Shown: positions 34,806 through 45,210, counted from the first letter of the stretch. The stretch: 64,000 nucleotides of DNA from Stictocephala bisonia (GCA_035578905.1 JAQJVL010000005.1:4432828-4496827), one strand, 5' to 3'. Notes: generated by a model from the sequence alone, not told the origin. Numbers and translations are program-made.

Positions 34806-35424
34806 AACTTACTTTACTTTGAACTACCTCGACTAATAAAATTACTTGTACTGTATGTTAGTTGGTAAATAACTGAGATGTGTATCAATAATAATTAGAA
34901 CCCTGAGGCATTAATTCCTGATTATAATTAACATTTGATTGTAAGATGGTGTTGGTTTATTTATACTTGTTAATTTGTTGAACATCTTCAACAATTAAAC
35001 AGTACCAACAACGAATTGAGCTCCATCACTTACTCTGACATCGTGTTTGAACTATCTTTTACATAAAGTTTACTTGAAATATTGGAAAATATAACAATAT
35101 AAATGGCAACATTTTTTGTTTATTAATAATTTATTACATTAAAACCCCAATTCAATTTGTTTTTGAGGGAAAAGCATTTGATAGAAAACAAAAATAGGAA
35201 AAATAAGACGTTTTAATAAAAGAAACATGTGTGCTTCCACTTTGATATAATTATTGTGTCCTAAAGTTAGACCGATTTCTCGTCATTATCTTGATTCTGC
35301 ATATATCGATATAAAATTGTAATTTATTACAGTATTTTTTATTGCATTAGAGACTCTAAAATATGCTGGACATAAAACAAAAGCAGTTTTAAATTTAGTG
35401 TATGTAAGATCAATTACTATCCAA

Positions 35425-35580
35425 GGAGAAATTACATCAATTGTTGCACGAACCTGCATGCCCATATCTGGATGTAGGAAACATCTCACACTGTGAAAAA
35501 TTACATCAATTAATTGTTGCACGAACCTGCATGTCCATATCTGGATGTAGGAAACAAATCATATTGTAGAAAATTACATA
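35425..35580 (+). repeat. tandem duplication of about 75 bp
   Basis: TTGCACGAACCTGCATGYCC ATATCTGGATGTAGGAAACA occurs twice, at about 35443 and 35516, each copy preceded by ATTACATCAATT. Confidence 0.9.
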
Positions 35581-36032
35581 TTCTGACCTGATGAGAGTAA
35601 CTTTGTTATTGATAATTGTTGTCATTTCATGAAAGCAACATACGTGGAATGTCTCACAGTGAATAGTTTAGGAATAAGAATTACAAATACGTAAATGAAT
35701 GAATGAAACATTTATTTCAACAGGCTGTTAAAGCCACAACAGCAGGTCTCTATCCTTAACCTTCGAACAAATAGTAGTAATACAACATATGAAAAAAATA
35801 AATAACTTTTACACTCACTTAGCACAGATTCACATGAAGAATCAGTTTTCACCATTTATGTTTATATCTGTACACGTATGTACCCGTACATACGGTTGCA
35901 TCTGTAATTCCTTAATTGATTGTGATTTCAAGCCGAAGACGGATGTTATAGGTACTGTAGAGTGAGGATTATAGTTCTACGGACAGTAATAAATTGACGA
36001 GACATATGTATTCACGATACAGTAATAAATAT

Positions 36033-36058
36033 GTCTCGTGAATAAATATTCACGAGAC
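36033..36058. repeat. perfect 12-bp inverted repeat (hairpin)
   Basis: GTCTCGTGAATA, AA, TATTCACGAGAC. Related TATTCACGATAC and TTATTCACGAGACG copies flank it at 36009 and 36063. Confidence 0.9.
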
Positions 36059-36740
36059 ACATTTATTCACGAGACGGTTTATAGTTCCTTAAATGAAAAA
36101 AAAAAAAAAAAAAAAATGAATGAACACATGTCAAATTAGGGTTTTTTTCGGAATGGCCCCGCAATTGTTTAGCAATGATTAATCGTCAAATGAAGTAAAA
36201 AGTTCAAATGTATATAAGCAAGTAACACGTCAACTTATATTTATTTAATCCTAACCTAACCTTACCAAACCTAATATAACAAACCATGGTGGAAGTGCTT
36301 ACAGCCTAACCTAACCTAAATACCGGAAGGCGCCGATTGATAATTAAAGCGTTAACACTTATTATTTTCCTGTATGTCAAAACCACGTGACCAATATCAA
36401 AGGTACATTGTTTGTAAGTTTAGTTTAGTTCTAGACTTGGAAGACAATCTTTACCATATGCGGGACATTCTAAATAATACAACCCCCCCCCCCCCACCTC
36501 ATATAATATTATAAAGTACTATAGGTAGAAGTTTTGAAAAATGTGGAGGTTTCCACCAAGGACCACCATAATCATATAATTGATCAAAGTGTTGCAAAAG
36601 TAAAAGATCCTAGATTTCGATAAATATTTTCTTTAAAATCATCATGATCCTTCTAGTTTATGCCAATATTTTTCATTTGGTGTTGTTATTTCTTAATTAT
36701 CATTTCTAGAATTAGTACTAAATGTGTCTGTTTGTTGCAG

Positions 36741-37112
36741 GTCCAGAGTCGCTCCTTGGAGGATGACGTGCGTGTAAAGCGGTCCCCCGAAGACTGGACG
36801 GACACTTTAAAGGGAGCCTTCGAAAAAGCCAAGGATGGTGTGTCCGAAGCTGTCGACAAAGTGAAGGGGACTGATGCATACGGCAGCGTCAAGGATGGCA
36901 TCCATTCCGTCGGTGACAAAATCTCTGAACTAGGCACCAAAATCAAAGAATCTGACGCCTACGAAAAAGTAAGCAGTGAACTACACCACGCCGGAGAAGT
37001 CCTTTCTAACGCTGGACAAAAGATCAAGGAGACCAGCCATGACACCTACCAAGGAGTGAAGTCTGGAGTCGAAAAGGCGAAAGACACCGTCAAGGAGAAG
37101 TTGGACGACTGA
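36741..37112 (+). CDS. exon 2 of secreted amphipathic-helix protein
   Basis: Follows acceptor TTTGTTGCAG and gives 123 codons plus TGA. With exon 1 the protein is 139 residues: signal peptide 1-16, a short acidic prosegment, the dibasic furin-type site RVKR at 27-30, then a mature region from SPEDW (31-139). The mature part is lysine-, glutamate- and alanine-rich and lacks cysteine and proline after residue 32. It carries about 27-residue repeats marked by KGTDAY (58-63), KESDAY (85-90) and KETSHDTY (112-119), with KxKDxV-type turns, so it should form long amphipathic helices as in apolipophorin- or LEA-like proteins. I do not recognise the specific family. Likely role, by inference: secreted haemolymph or surface-binding helical protein. 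No canonical AATAAA follows closely; ATTAATATA lies near 37180. Confidence 0.8.
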   Translation, partial: VQSRSLEDDVRVKRSPEDWTDTLKGAFEKAKDGVSEAVDKVKGTDAYGSVKDGIHSVGDKISELGTKIKESDAYEKVSSELHHAGEVLSNAGQKIKETSHDTYQGVKSGVEKAKDTVKEKLDD

Positions 37113-37226
37113 AGACCGTCTCACGCGCACACACACATCACTGTATTATTAGTTGTAAGCCTTACAGTTTGTCATTTTAAATTAATATATTTTCTCCATA
37201 ATATATCGTGAATTGTATTTACTCAC

Positions 37227-37413
37227 CCTTTTTGTAAGACCAGTAGATGCCAGTGGCGAAGCGTGATGTATTCAGCTGGTCATCTTTGCCACAGAGTGAG
37301 TTGTTCATCAACGAACACAGAATAAACATAGAAGGGCTTACGCATATAATTAGCATTGCAGTACCTGTCATCACTGCTGCCATCTTGGGTACAGGGAGAA
37401 ACACCAAACGGCA
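37227..37413 (-). CDS. candidate internal exon of an unknown membrane protein
   Basis: On the minus strand a good acceptor (ATATCTCCTGTTTGCAG) ends at 37414 and a strong donor (AAGG/GTGAGT) begins at 37226. The 187 bases between are open from the first base: CRLVFLPVPKM, a hydrophobic stretch GTAMLIICVSPSMFILCSLM, an NNS glycosylation sequon, then FATGIYWSYKK. A second frame is open for most of the exon but stops before the donor. Composition is less AT-rich than the flanks. It is convergent with the secreted-protein gene and only about 115 bp from that gene's stop. No partner exon was identified, and the family is unknown. Confidence 0.33.
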
Positions 37414-37789
37414 CTGCAAACAGGAGATATCTGACGTGTCCAATGAAAGTAACATTTAAAATGCTAATATTCAACATAATATTTTGAATTTAAAACAGGA
37501 AAAGGAGATTGGCCGTGAATGATAACAGTAGTGTTGAAATTAAAATTTAGCTTGTTCTATATTTAATATCGTTAATTAAAGTGAACATTTGCAGTTAAGC
37601 TCTAAATCACGACATGAAAAAGTTAGTTGGATGCGTGGAACTTCAATTAACGGTTTTAAAAATTGCACAAGTATTTTACTTTTTGGTTATATAAGGAAAT
37701 ACTAATTTGTAAAGTTGTTCAAGCCTTCGTCAAATCTTTGTTTACAAAAATTTACAAATCCATAACACACTGAAGATGACTTTCGGATT

Positions 37790-38052
37790 TTTCATGGCTT
37801 TTAGCCGATTTTGCTCTATTTTCAAATTTCAAAAACCAATTAAAAACCAAACATTTTTGTTTGACGTTTTTGAAAACAAGAGACAAGGATAACAAAATAA
37901 TTTTGATAATCTCTCACATATCCATTTGTGAGTCTCATTATTGGAAATAGTAAACTGCCTATTGGAAGATCTAGATTTTTCAGGTAAATTAGATTTTACA
38001 TTTTTAAGCGGTGTATAAGGACGACCGTTCTGTATTATTGACAACTTATCCT
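37790..38052 (-). pseudogene. fragment of hAT-type transposase, TTF/ZMYM-like zinc finger
   Basis: The minus strand reads GRPYTPLKNV, an SSNRQFTIS segment, then HKWICERLSKLFCYPCLLFS. This order (GRP..., RxF, W-C, LFCxPCLLF) is that of the TTF-type zinc finger at the N-terminus of hAT-like transposases and ZMYM1-like domesticated proteins. The frame stops after WFLIGF and no catalytic domain follows. The upstream side is lost in the assembly gap. Confidence 0.6.
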
Positions 38053-38152
38053 NNNNNNNNNNNNNNNNNNNNNNNNNNNNNNNNNNNNNNNNNNNNNNNN
38101 NNNNNNNNNNNNNNNNNNNNNNNNNNNNNNNNNNNNNNNNNNNNNNNNNNNN
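38053..38152. other. assembly gap, 100 n
   Basis: Exactly 100 unknown bases, the usual placeholder for a gap of unknown size. The sequences on its two sides belong to different elements, so no frame should be read across it. Confidence 0.99.
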
Positions 38153-38400
38153 ACTCTCTAAAGAAGACCGATCAAAATTTTTAGAGAATTCAATGACATC
38201 TTTGCTACTTCCCAGAATAACTTTGAGGGGTCTAGGTCTCTTGGCTTCAGAGTTGCCTATGCGAAAGGATTTAAAACATACATTTTCAGAAGAGCAGAAT
38301 TTGTTCACCATACAGGATATAAGATTGTTGTCATGTTCAATTTTCTGTTCTGTTCTATTGTTACTTGTATCAAGTGAGGAGAGACTGGCTCAATTTTTAA
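38153..38400 (-). pseudogene. fragment of a non-LTR ORF1-like (nucleic-acid-binding) protein
   Basis: Minus-strand frame with CFKSFRIGNSEAKRPRPLKV and ILGSSKDVIEF. The pattern FRIGxxxxxRPRPLKVxLxSxxDVxxF is a common block in ORF1 proteins of insect non-LTR elements. Broken at the gap; no other domain seen. Confidence 0.45.
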
Positions 38401-38443
38401 GTAGGTGGTTGTAGTGGAGGAGTGGAGGGGTCAACACAGTATA

Positions 38444-38472
38444 AGGTTCTGGATGTGAATCAGCTGATGGCA
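38444..38472 (+). repeat. stray unit of the 40-bp minisatellite
   Basis: GGTTCTGGATGTGAATCAGC TGATGGCAG is the same unit that is arrayed at 52458-53353, here as a single copy. Confidence 0.7.
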
Positions 38473-38734
38473 GCTGACGTATAACATCCTAAAAAAAACT
38501 CCAACCACACTCTTTAAAACATATAAAGTCAAAAAATGTGAAACATTATATTTAAACTTAAAAATATTTCGACTATCTCAAACAAAACTACAGTTATTCA
38601 TAACATTTAATCAAAACTACATTCATTCGGCACAATCACTCATTACCGCCACCACCAAGCCACAGTGACACCAACCACTACTCCCGCTAGGCCCGCAGCA
38701 GATAGCACCTCACCTCCGCCCCAAACCGAGTGCG

Positions 38735-40042
38735 CCCCAAAATAAGTTAACAATGAATATCTCCAAAACCAAATGTTTACCAATTGCACTGAGGGAAGGG
38801 AGCGAGCCACCAATGGGGCTAACCTTAAGAGTTCACACATGTGGCAATTATATGAATTATAATTGTGACTGTTACAAAGTAGATAGAGTCAGCCAATATA
38901 AATATCTTGGAGTTATATATGACAATAAGTTAAAATGGGATCTTCATATTGCCTATATTAATAAAAAAATTAGAAAGTTAATTTTTGCCTTCAAGCAACT
39001 TCATGGAGTTTTAGATTTTAATTCAATTAAGTCTGTTTATTATGCACACGTTCAATCAGTATTACAATATGGCATTATATGCTGGGGAGGAGCTTACAGA
39101 ACTCACATAAGAACAACTCAATAAAAGCCAGAAATATTTACTTCAAATCATCATTGGCAAAGGTAAATCGTTTCCATCAATTGAATTATTTAAAACCACA
39201 AAAGTTCTAACAATTAGACAACTATTTATTCGTACTCTTATGCTTTTTATTCGTACTCGGAAATTATTAAATTTTTCTGTCAACTTGCATCATTATGAAA
39301 CGCGGCATGCAGTAAGCTTAAACCCCTTAGTTCCAAAAATTTTCAAAACAGTTAATTATACTTGTTCACATTACATTGCTCACCTGTTGTTTAGAAATTT
39401 ACCGAACCCTCTTAAATTTCCACAAGTTAGCTTATATGTTTATAAAACAATGATAACCAATTGGCTTATGGACCTGGAGGAGGAATCGGTTGAGGCCCTG
39501 ATCAGTTCTGAGTATAGATGACTGCTTCATAACATTGCACTTCCTTCGTCCCTCTGACTTTCTGCCTCTTGCTCTTTGATTTCATTTTACTGCATAGTTC
39601 TTTTTTTCCCCTTTTTCCATTGTGTTTATTTTTTTTATATATACATATATACATTTTTTTTTCTTTCATAATAACCCTAATCAAAAGCATTTAACATTTT
39701 CTTGTTTTAAATACCATCCAAAATTGTTTAGTTTTTTATTTTTATTAAATTGTCATAACTCATCAAATTGTGTATTTTATTCAGTTTGAATTTTTTATTT
39801 AATCCTGAATAAGAGTAGTCCATTAGTTTTAGTATTAATTGTTCATTGTACTGTTTAAGATTGAGCTTTTTTTTATTCTCTATTTTTATTTTTGAATTAA
39901 AGAACTCCCTTCCACGCACAAGCCTTGGGCTTATGTGGAAGGTACTCACATATAAAACATGTAGATTTTTTTCTTTCTTTTTTCATCTACCTTTTGTATA
40001 ACCTTGTAAGTGATATATATCGATGTATTTATTTTCTTCATA
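38735..40042 (+). pseudogene. 5'-truncated non-LTR retrotransposon, RT thumb and C-terminus plus 3' UTR
   Basis: The plus strand from 38735 encodes NKLTMNISKTKCLPI, then the thumb motif YKYLGVIYDNKLKWDLHI and SVLQYGIICWGG. After a stop at 39122 and a frameshift, it continues to a conserved C-terminal region ending at 39521. About 500 bp of AT-rich 3' UTR follow, to the AATAAG repeat at 40043. The endonuclease and the catalytic palm are missing. The GC-rich 95 bp before it (38640-38735) is proline/threonine-rich in one frame and may be ORF1 linker fused by deletion. It lies tail to tail with the intact element on the minus strand. Confidence 0.8.
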
Positions 40043-40085
40043 TAAGAATAAGAATAAGAATAAGAATAAGAATAAGAATAAGAAT
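40043..40085. repeat. (AATAAG)n simple repeat, about 7 copies
   Basis: On the minus strand it reads as a (CTTATT)n tail after AATAAAACAATT, and so is the likely 3' tail of the retrotransposon at 40043-45210. Confidence 0.9.
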
Positions 40086-40616
40086 TGTTTTATTTCCATA
40101 ACCATACAGTGTACAATAATGAACTGACACATTTTTCACATAATTCGATATACCAAAAAACAACAACAAAATTGAGCATAATTCAACAGTTCATCTTAAA
40201 CTTAGAATGGAATTAATTAATCTACATACATAACTTGACATGAAGATAAATAGAATAAATAGAGTTACATAACTGTCTGTAAGGTACAATAAGATATTTA
40301 GGTGCTCATATAAATGAAAATTATGTCTAACAATAATGCCTAAAAATTATGGTTTAGAAATTTAGGACCTCAGAGGTCATAAAGACCTGTTTTGAGGTTC
40401 CCTCAATAATTAGAACAAAAATATTATCAGTACTCATTTTTCCTTAATTTCCATGTGCTGCAATTCACAAAATATATAAAAATTTACTTTTGTTTATGTT
40501 GACTAATATAATATTACTAATATAATATTTTATTTGTTATTTATGTTTATTTAATTTTTATTTTTTTTATTTTTATTTAATCCCCTTAAATTCAGAAAAT
40601 CTTTTAATTCTTTTAA

Positions 40617-43565
40617 TTAGTGTATTGTAGAAAATGCCATATTTTCTATGTCATCTTGCAAAAAAAGCCAAGCCTTAAGTTCTTTTTTAAATCTTTTCTC
40701 ATTTGTTATCTTTTTAAGAGTTTCTGGTATTATATTAAACATTTTTGGTGCTATATAAAAGTAGGTTCTCTGGAAAAAAGTCAAGAAAGGTTTTGGTGTA
40801 TGTAATTGGTTTGGCCTTCTTAATCTAGATCGATAAGTACCTTCACTACTGGGCAAATTCCCACTCTTCCTATAAAACATTATTAATACCTTATATATAA
40901 ACAAGTATCTTAGTGGCAATATGTTTGTGCGGCAGAAGAGAGGAAAGGATGGTTCAAATCTATTTTTTCCCAAAATGATTCTTATAAGCTGTTTTTGTTG
41001 AATGACGATTGGATAGATATTAGAATAGTATGAGCTTCCCCAACAAACAATACCATATTCCATCCTACTATTAACTAAGGAAAAATACACTGTTCGTAGA
41101 ACATCTACTGGACACATGTCTCTAATATAATACATAAGTCTAATTTGAGAGTTAAATTTTGATTTTAGATATTTTATATGTTTTTTCCAATTCAACTCTT
41201 GATCCAAAATAATACCAAGATACTTAGTTTCATTACTCTTACAGACTTTCACACATTTATCATCACAAAAACATTCATTAGTCAGACATTCTAAACACGG
41301 ATATTTTATGGTGTTGTGAGAACCAGCATGATGCCTCAATGAAAAGTTGATATAGACAGTTTTTTCTGGGCTCAGTATAAGTTTATTTTGTGTAAACCAC
41401 CATCTCAACGATTTTAAATCCTGACTAATTTGAAATTCAACTTCATCCCAATTATTTCCCAAATAGCAGAATGCTGTATCATCAGCAAAAGATGTGATCC
41501 ATCCATTCATACGGGCAAGACATAGATCATTTATGTAAATCAAAAACAGAATTGATCCCAACACCGAACCCTGCGGAACACCGTATTTAATTATACCCAT
41601 ATCACTAAAAGTGTTATGAATTCTTACACATTGTTTCCTTTGAGTTAGATAACTCCTAAACCACTTAAAACTATTTCCTCTAATTCCACTATTATATATC
41701 TTATTTAATAATATTTCATGATTTACGGTGTCAAAAGCTTTTTTTATATCAATGAAAAGCCCACTAACCTTTTTTCCAGCATTAATATTACTTGTGACTT
41801 GCTCCATGAAATTCAAGAGAGCACTTTCAGTACTGATTCCAGTCTGAAAGCCAAACTGATTTTTTGAAAAAAAATTTGTTTTATTAAAAAAACTCATTAA
41901 TTTTTGCTTCATAATTTTTTCTACGATTTTTGAGAAGGTCGATAATAAGGATATTGGCCTATAATTATTACAGTCCAATTTAGAACCTTTTTTATGAACT
42001 GGTATTACTACCGCTTCTTTAAGTTTGTCTGGAAACACGCCTGTTGAAAAACTTAGATTTATTACATGTGTTAGAATCTCAGCAATACTATGACCAATGT
42101 TTTTTACTAGTGTAGAGCTAATACCATCGATTCCAGGGGCTTTACCATTCTTTAAACTTTGTATACATCTCATCACCTCCTCTGTAGAAACATACTGCAT
42201 AAATAGAGACGAGGCTTCATTTTTCAAGCAAAATTTTTCTTTATAAATTAGGTTTTCAAAATTGTCTGGCTTAACTTCTGTTATAGATAGATCATTAACA
42301 ACATTCAAGAAAAAATTATTAAAAGTATTGACAACAGATATACTGTCGCTTACAATATTATCACCTTCCTTTATTTTATAGATATCAGGACAGTCCCTTT
42401 TATTCCCAGTAATATTATTTAAAACCCTCCATGTCCTTTTTGGATCTTTTGAGGAGCTATTAAATATGTCCCTATAGTAAGAATCTCTTATTTTTTTAAT
42501 TTCATATTCCAGCCTTTTTTTATAAATTAAATAGTAGTTTCTGAGTTTGACATTGGTGGGGTGTTTTTTACATTTAATAAAAAGCGAGTTTCTCTTTTTA
42601 ATTTTCTTGCATATAACTAAATTAATCCATGGTTTTAATTTTTTAACTTTTAATTCTACCTTTTTTTTAACTTTACAAGAGTTTATGTTACCTTGCAGAA
42701 TGCTATAAAAATAATTAAAAGATTCAGAGGCATCCTGACCCACATATACAGTAGACCAGTCCTGATTACTTAGCCTAAGGTTCAACATATCATAGTCCAA
42801 AGTACAGTATTCCAATCCACTGTTATCAGAACCATCATCTGTTTCAACTTGTCTTATCTCCAGGCAAACAGCAGTCATGCAATGATCTGTTATGTTTGTC
42901 TGCAGGACAGCTGATTCAATATTACTTATACAAGAGAATCTTAATCTAGCATACATATGATCTAAACATGTCCCTGTTTTGTTTGCAAATCTAGTAGGTT
43001 CATTAATTAAAGATTGGAAACCATTTCCTGACATACACAGACTTAATTTATCTGTACAAATATCATCTAATAATAAATTTATATTTAAATCTCCTACAAT
43101 TAAATAATTAACTTTATTTTTAAATATCTTATTATTTTCTATGCTTCTTTGCAATTCATCGACAAAGGTTTCTTTTTGAGAGATATGCCATCTATATATG
43201 GCTAATAAAATAAAATCACATCCAAATGCATTAAAACTTAACCCCAAAATATCTGCTGTGGTAAAGTCTAATTCAAAACAATCAGAACTATTTATAGATA
43301 GGTCACTGCAATAAACTGCAACTCCTTTTGCCCTATATTGCTCATTACATTTTGCATATAACTTATAATTTGGCAACTGAAAAAAATTTATTTCATCACT
43401 AGATATCCAAATTTCTGTCAGAACAATAACATCAGGTAAAATTTTCCATGTAGACATTTCTGCTATAAATTGGTCAAAATTTGCTCGCATACTCCTGATG
43501 TTCTGCTGTAATATAATGATTTGTTTATTTCCTGAGCTAAAAATACTTAATAGATCATTTTCCAT
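40617..43565 (-). CDS. ORF2: apurinic-type endonuclease and reverse transcriptase, 982 aa
   Basis: Nicks target DNA and reverse-transcribes the element's own RNA there (target-primed reverse transcription), by family knowledge. Endonuclease motifs: QNIRS (21-25), catalytic E51 in LTEIW, GDLN (158-161), LDHMY (201-205) and TDH with H228. RT blocks: AVVIPVHKKGSKLDCNNYRP (518-537), FIDIKKAFD (604-612), YGVPQGSVLG (661-670) and the catalytic FADD (693-696; F replaces the usual Y). Next come a cysteine-rich insertion (CLECLTNECFCDDKC), the thumb motif KYLGIILDQELNWKKHIK and a long C-terminal domain. Frame intact from ATG to stop at a length usual for such ORF2 proteins. It lies downstream of ORF1 on the same transcript, so it would need reinitiation. 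Confidence 0.93.
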   Translation of the reverse strand: MENDLLSIFSSGNKQIIILQQNIRSMRANFDQFIAEMSTWKILPDVIVLTEIWISSDEINFFQLPNYKLYAKCNEQYRAKGVAVYCSDLSINSSDCFELDFTTADILGLSFNAFGCDFILLAIYRWHISQKETFVDELQRSIENNKIFKNKVNYLIVGDLNINLLLDDICTDKLSLCMSGNGFQSLINEPTRFANKTGTCLDHMYARLRFSCISNIESAVLQTNITDHCMTAVCLEIRQVETDDGSDNSGLEYCTLDYDMLNLRLSNQDWSTVYVGQDASESFNYFYSILQGNINSCKVKKKVELKVKKLKPWINLVICKKIKKRNSLFIKCKKHPTNVKLRNYYLIYKKRLEYEIKKIRDSYYRDIFNSSSKDPKRTWRVLNNITGNKRDCPDIYKIKEGDNIVSDSISVVNTFNNFFLNVVNDLSITEVKPDNFENLIYKEKFCLKNEASSLFMQYVSTEEVMRCIQSLKNGKAPGIDGISSTLVKNIGHSIAEILTHVINLSFSTGVFPDKLKEAVVIPVHKKGSKLDCNNYRPISLLSTFSKIVEKIMKQKLMSFFNKTNFFSKNQFGFQTGISTESALLNFMEQVTSNINAGKKVSGLFIDIKKAFDTVNHEILLNKIYNSGIRGNSFKWFRSYLTQRKQCVRIHNTFSDMGIIKYGVPQGSVLGSILFLIYINDLCLARMNGWITSFADDTAFCYLGNNWDEVEFQISQDLKSLRWWFTQNKLILSPEKTVYINFSLRHHAGSHNTIKYPCLECLTNECFCDDKCVKVCKSNETKYLGIILDQELNWKKHIKYLKSKFNSQIRLMYYIRDMCPVDVLRTVYFSLVNSRMEYGIVCWGSSYYSNIYPIVIQQKQLIRIILGKNRFEPSFPLFCRTNILPLRYLFIYKVLIMFYRKSGNLPSSEGTYRSRLRRPNQLHTPKPFLTFFQRTYFYIAPKMFNIIPETLKKITNEKRFKKELKAWLFLQDDIENMAFSTIH

Positions 43566-44028
43566 GTGAATTCTCTCAGATATAAAAGGACAATATTAAC
43601 TATACCTAGATCATAAACACAATAATAAATAAACAGTAGACAATACAACAAATATCACAATAAATAAACGCTAATAAAAACACCAATAAACAGTAGAAGT
43701 ACAGAACAAATAATACATATATATCAGGTAAACTTATTATCAATATTATTATTAATAACCTAATACAATAAATCAACTAATATTATCTAATACCATAATA
43801 ATCATTTATAATATAATATAATAATATTTTTTATAATTATAATCAATTTACATTATAATAAACTTATTATCAATATTGGATTGTTAAATTCTCCAGCCAT
43901 TCATATACAAAATTAGCATCATTACAATTATATGACGAAGTAACAGTTCTCCACAGTCCACTATCATTATTTCTGGAAAAACAAAATCCAACAAAAGTGC
44001 AAATAGTGATAAGAAAAAAGTCAGATTC

Positions 44029-44952
44029 CTAAAGCTTACCCAGTTCAGATGTATTTCGTACTTGTATCACAGGAGCCTTGTCTTCTTTCCTCATGTAAAT
44101 ATTTCCACTTCGGACCCATAAGTACTTGTATCCTTTTTCACGCTTTACTTCTCTTGCTTGTGCAAATACTTTCCTTCTACTCGGACATAGAGCTTCATTT
44201 ATGTATATCAAGGAGTCCATAGGAAGACCCATGTGTCTCGTTGACAAATTTCTCTTGACCCGTCTCTTTCTTAATACTTCCTCGGCATCCAACCTTCGGA
44301 CAAACTTAACAATAATTCCTGCTGGCCGATGATCCTCCTTTCTCTTCTTAAGCCTGTGACATACATCTATCATATTATTCTCAATAACGATATCGAGTGC
44401 CTTACCTACTTGCTTAACTGTTTCAATTATATTCTCGTTTTTATCATCAGGCACTCCCTGAATTTCCAAACAATTCCTTCTAGAATATTGTTCACTCTCA
44501 ACCAGTCTTTCCTCCATATCACATATTTTTAATTTTAGGCTAGCATTTTCCTCACGCAGTTTACTTAGTTCCCCAGTGAATAGTTTCATCTCTTCTGCTT
44601 GTTGTCTCATTAGGCAAGTACTTTCATCAAGCTTCTCATTTAAAGCTTCATAGGACACATTGAAATCCTTAAGAGAGTTTTTTTGTTCCTCTCTCATTTC
44701 CTGCAAAAGCTGCATGACATCACTTAGAGATAGATTACCTTCATCAATTTTAGATTCCATTTTCATACTCCTTCTTCTCTCCGTAGAACATGGTTGGCAT
44801 CTCCAGACAATTCCCTCTTCATATAGACAATCAATATCAGCTTTACTCATTTTACAGCAAGCTAAATGAAAGGATTTTTCACATTCTGCACACTTCACTT
44901 TCTGTTGCTTAGTTGAAAATACTTTTAGACAAATTCCACAGTTACTAGACAT
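44029..44952 (-). CDS. ORF1: PHD-finger RNA-binding/chaperone-type protein, 307 aa
   Basis: The N-terminal C4HC3 PHD-like finger uses C5, C8, C21, C24, H29, C32, C52 and C55. A glutamate/lysine-rich probable coiled coil follows (about 70-160), containing ELSKLREENASLKLKICDME. A C-terminal domain starts near RRNCLEIQGVPDD and includes DVCHRLKKR, GIIVKFVRR and the closing YINEALCPSRRKVFAQAREV and YKYLWVRSGNIYMRKED. That layout is the baculovirus-FP-like domain found in many insect non-LTR ORF1 proteins. The protein would bind and multimerise on the element RNA. Start chosen at the only in-frame ATG that includes the complete zinc finger. Confidence 0.88.
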   Translation of the reverse strand: MSSNCGICLKVFSTKQQKVKCAECEKSFHLACCKMSKADIDCLYEEGIVWRCQPCSTERRRSMKMESKIDEGNLSLSDVMQLLQEMREEQKNSLKDFNVSYEALNEKLDESTCLMRQQAEEMKLFTGELSKLREENASLKLKICDMEERLVESEQYSRRNCLEIQGVPDDKNENIIETVKQVGKALDIVIENNMIDVCHRLKKRKEDHRPAGIIVKFVRRLDAEEVLRKRRVKRNLSTRHMGLPMDSLIYINEALCPSRRKVFAQAREVKREKGYKYLWVRSGNIYMRKEDKAPVIQVRNTSELGKL

Positions 44953-45210
44953 TTTTAGAATGTTTCAATAAAAAATAAATTTATTACTAAAATAATATTT
45001 AATTCTTTAAATATTATTTTATATTTAAATAATTAGGTACCTTCAATAACAAAAACACTTCACTCTGGGGATCACTGCAAACATAAATACTTTCACTTAT
45101 TTTACAACAATTCACTTTGACAATTATTTTAAAATCAAAACTTCCATGCAAAGCACAACAATCTGCAACATGTCAACTGATATCATTGGAGCACTGATAA
45201 GAACAACCTT

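Larger units (their letters stand above)
6388..36740 (+). other. about 30-kb intron of the secreted-protein gene
   Basis: Bounded by GTAAGA (6388) and TTTGTTGCAG (36740). It contains most of the tandem arrays and three foldback elements described separately. Confidence depends on the exon 1 to exon 2 link being correct. Confidence 0.6.
34806..36740. other. intronic sequence with small repeats
   Basis: AT-rich. Holds the 35425-35580 duplication and the 36033-36058 hairpin listed separately, a poly-A run at 36097-36117 and a poly-C run at 36482-36495. ATGAATGAATGAAACATTTA TTTCAACAGG at 35694 resembles, on the minus strand, an AATAAA plus (CATT)n tail of a short retroelement. No gene before the exon at 36741. 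Confidence 0.45.
40043..45210 (-). mobile_element. apparently full-length CR1/L2-like non-LTR retrotransposon
   Basis: About 5.2 kb on the minus strand: 5' UTR (from about 45210 to 44953), ORF1 with a PHD finger, a 463-bp spacer, an endonuclease/RT ORF2 and a roughly 530-bp 3' UTR ending in AATAAA and a (CTTATT)n tail. Both frames are uninterrupted. The ORF1 type and the simple-repeat tail (instead of poly-A) fit the CR1/L2 side of the Jockey superfamily. The exact 5' end and target-site duplication could not be fixed. Confidence 0.85.

Noticed and set aside
36240..36325. CCTAACCTAACC runs resembling insect telomeric (TTAGG)n
   Set aside because: Only a few degenerate copies; too short for interstitial telomeric sequence.
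36660..36740. Upstream ATG at 36660 giving an intronless 150-residue version of the secreted protein
   Set aside because: The extra residues are a translated polypyrimidine tract and acceptor (TTTGTTGCAG). The exon at 6340 gives a far better signal peptide in matching phase.
37829..38311. 160-residue frame across the n run
   Set aside because: The middle is unknown bases, and the flanks belong to different mobile elements.
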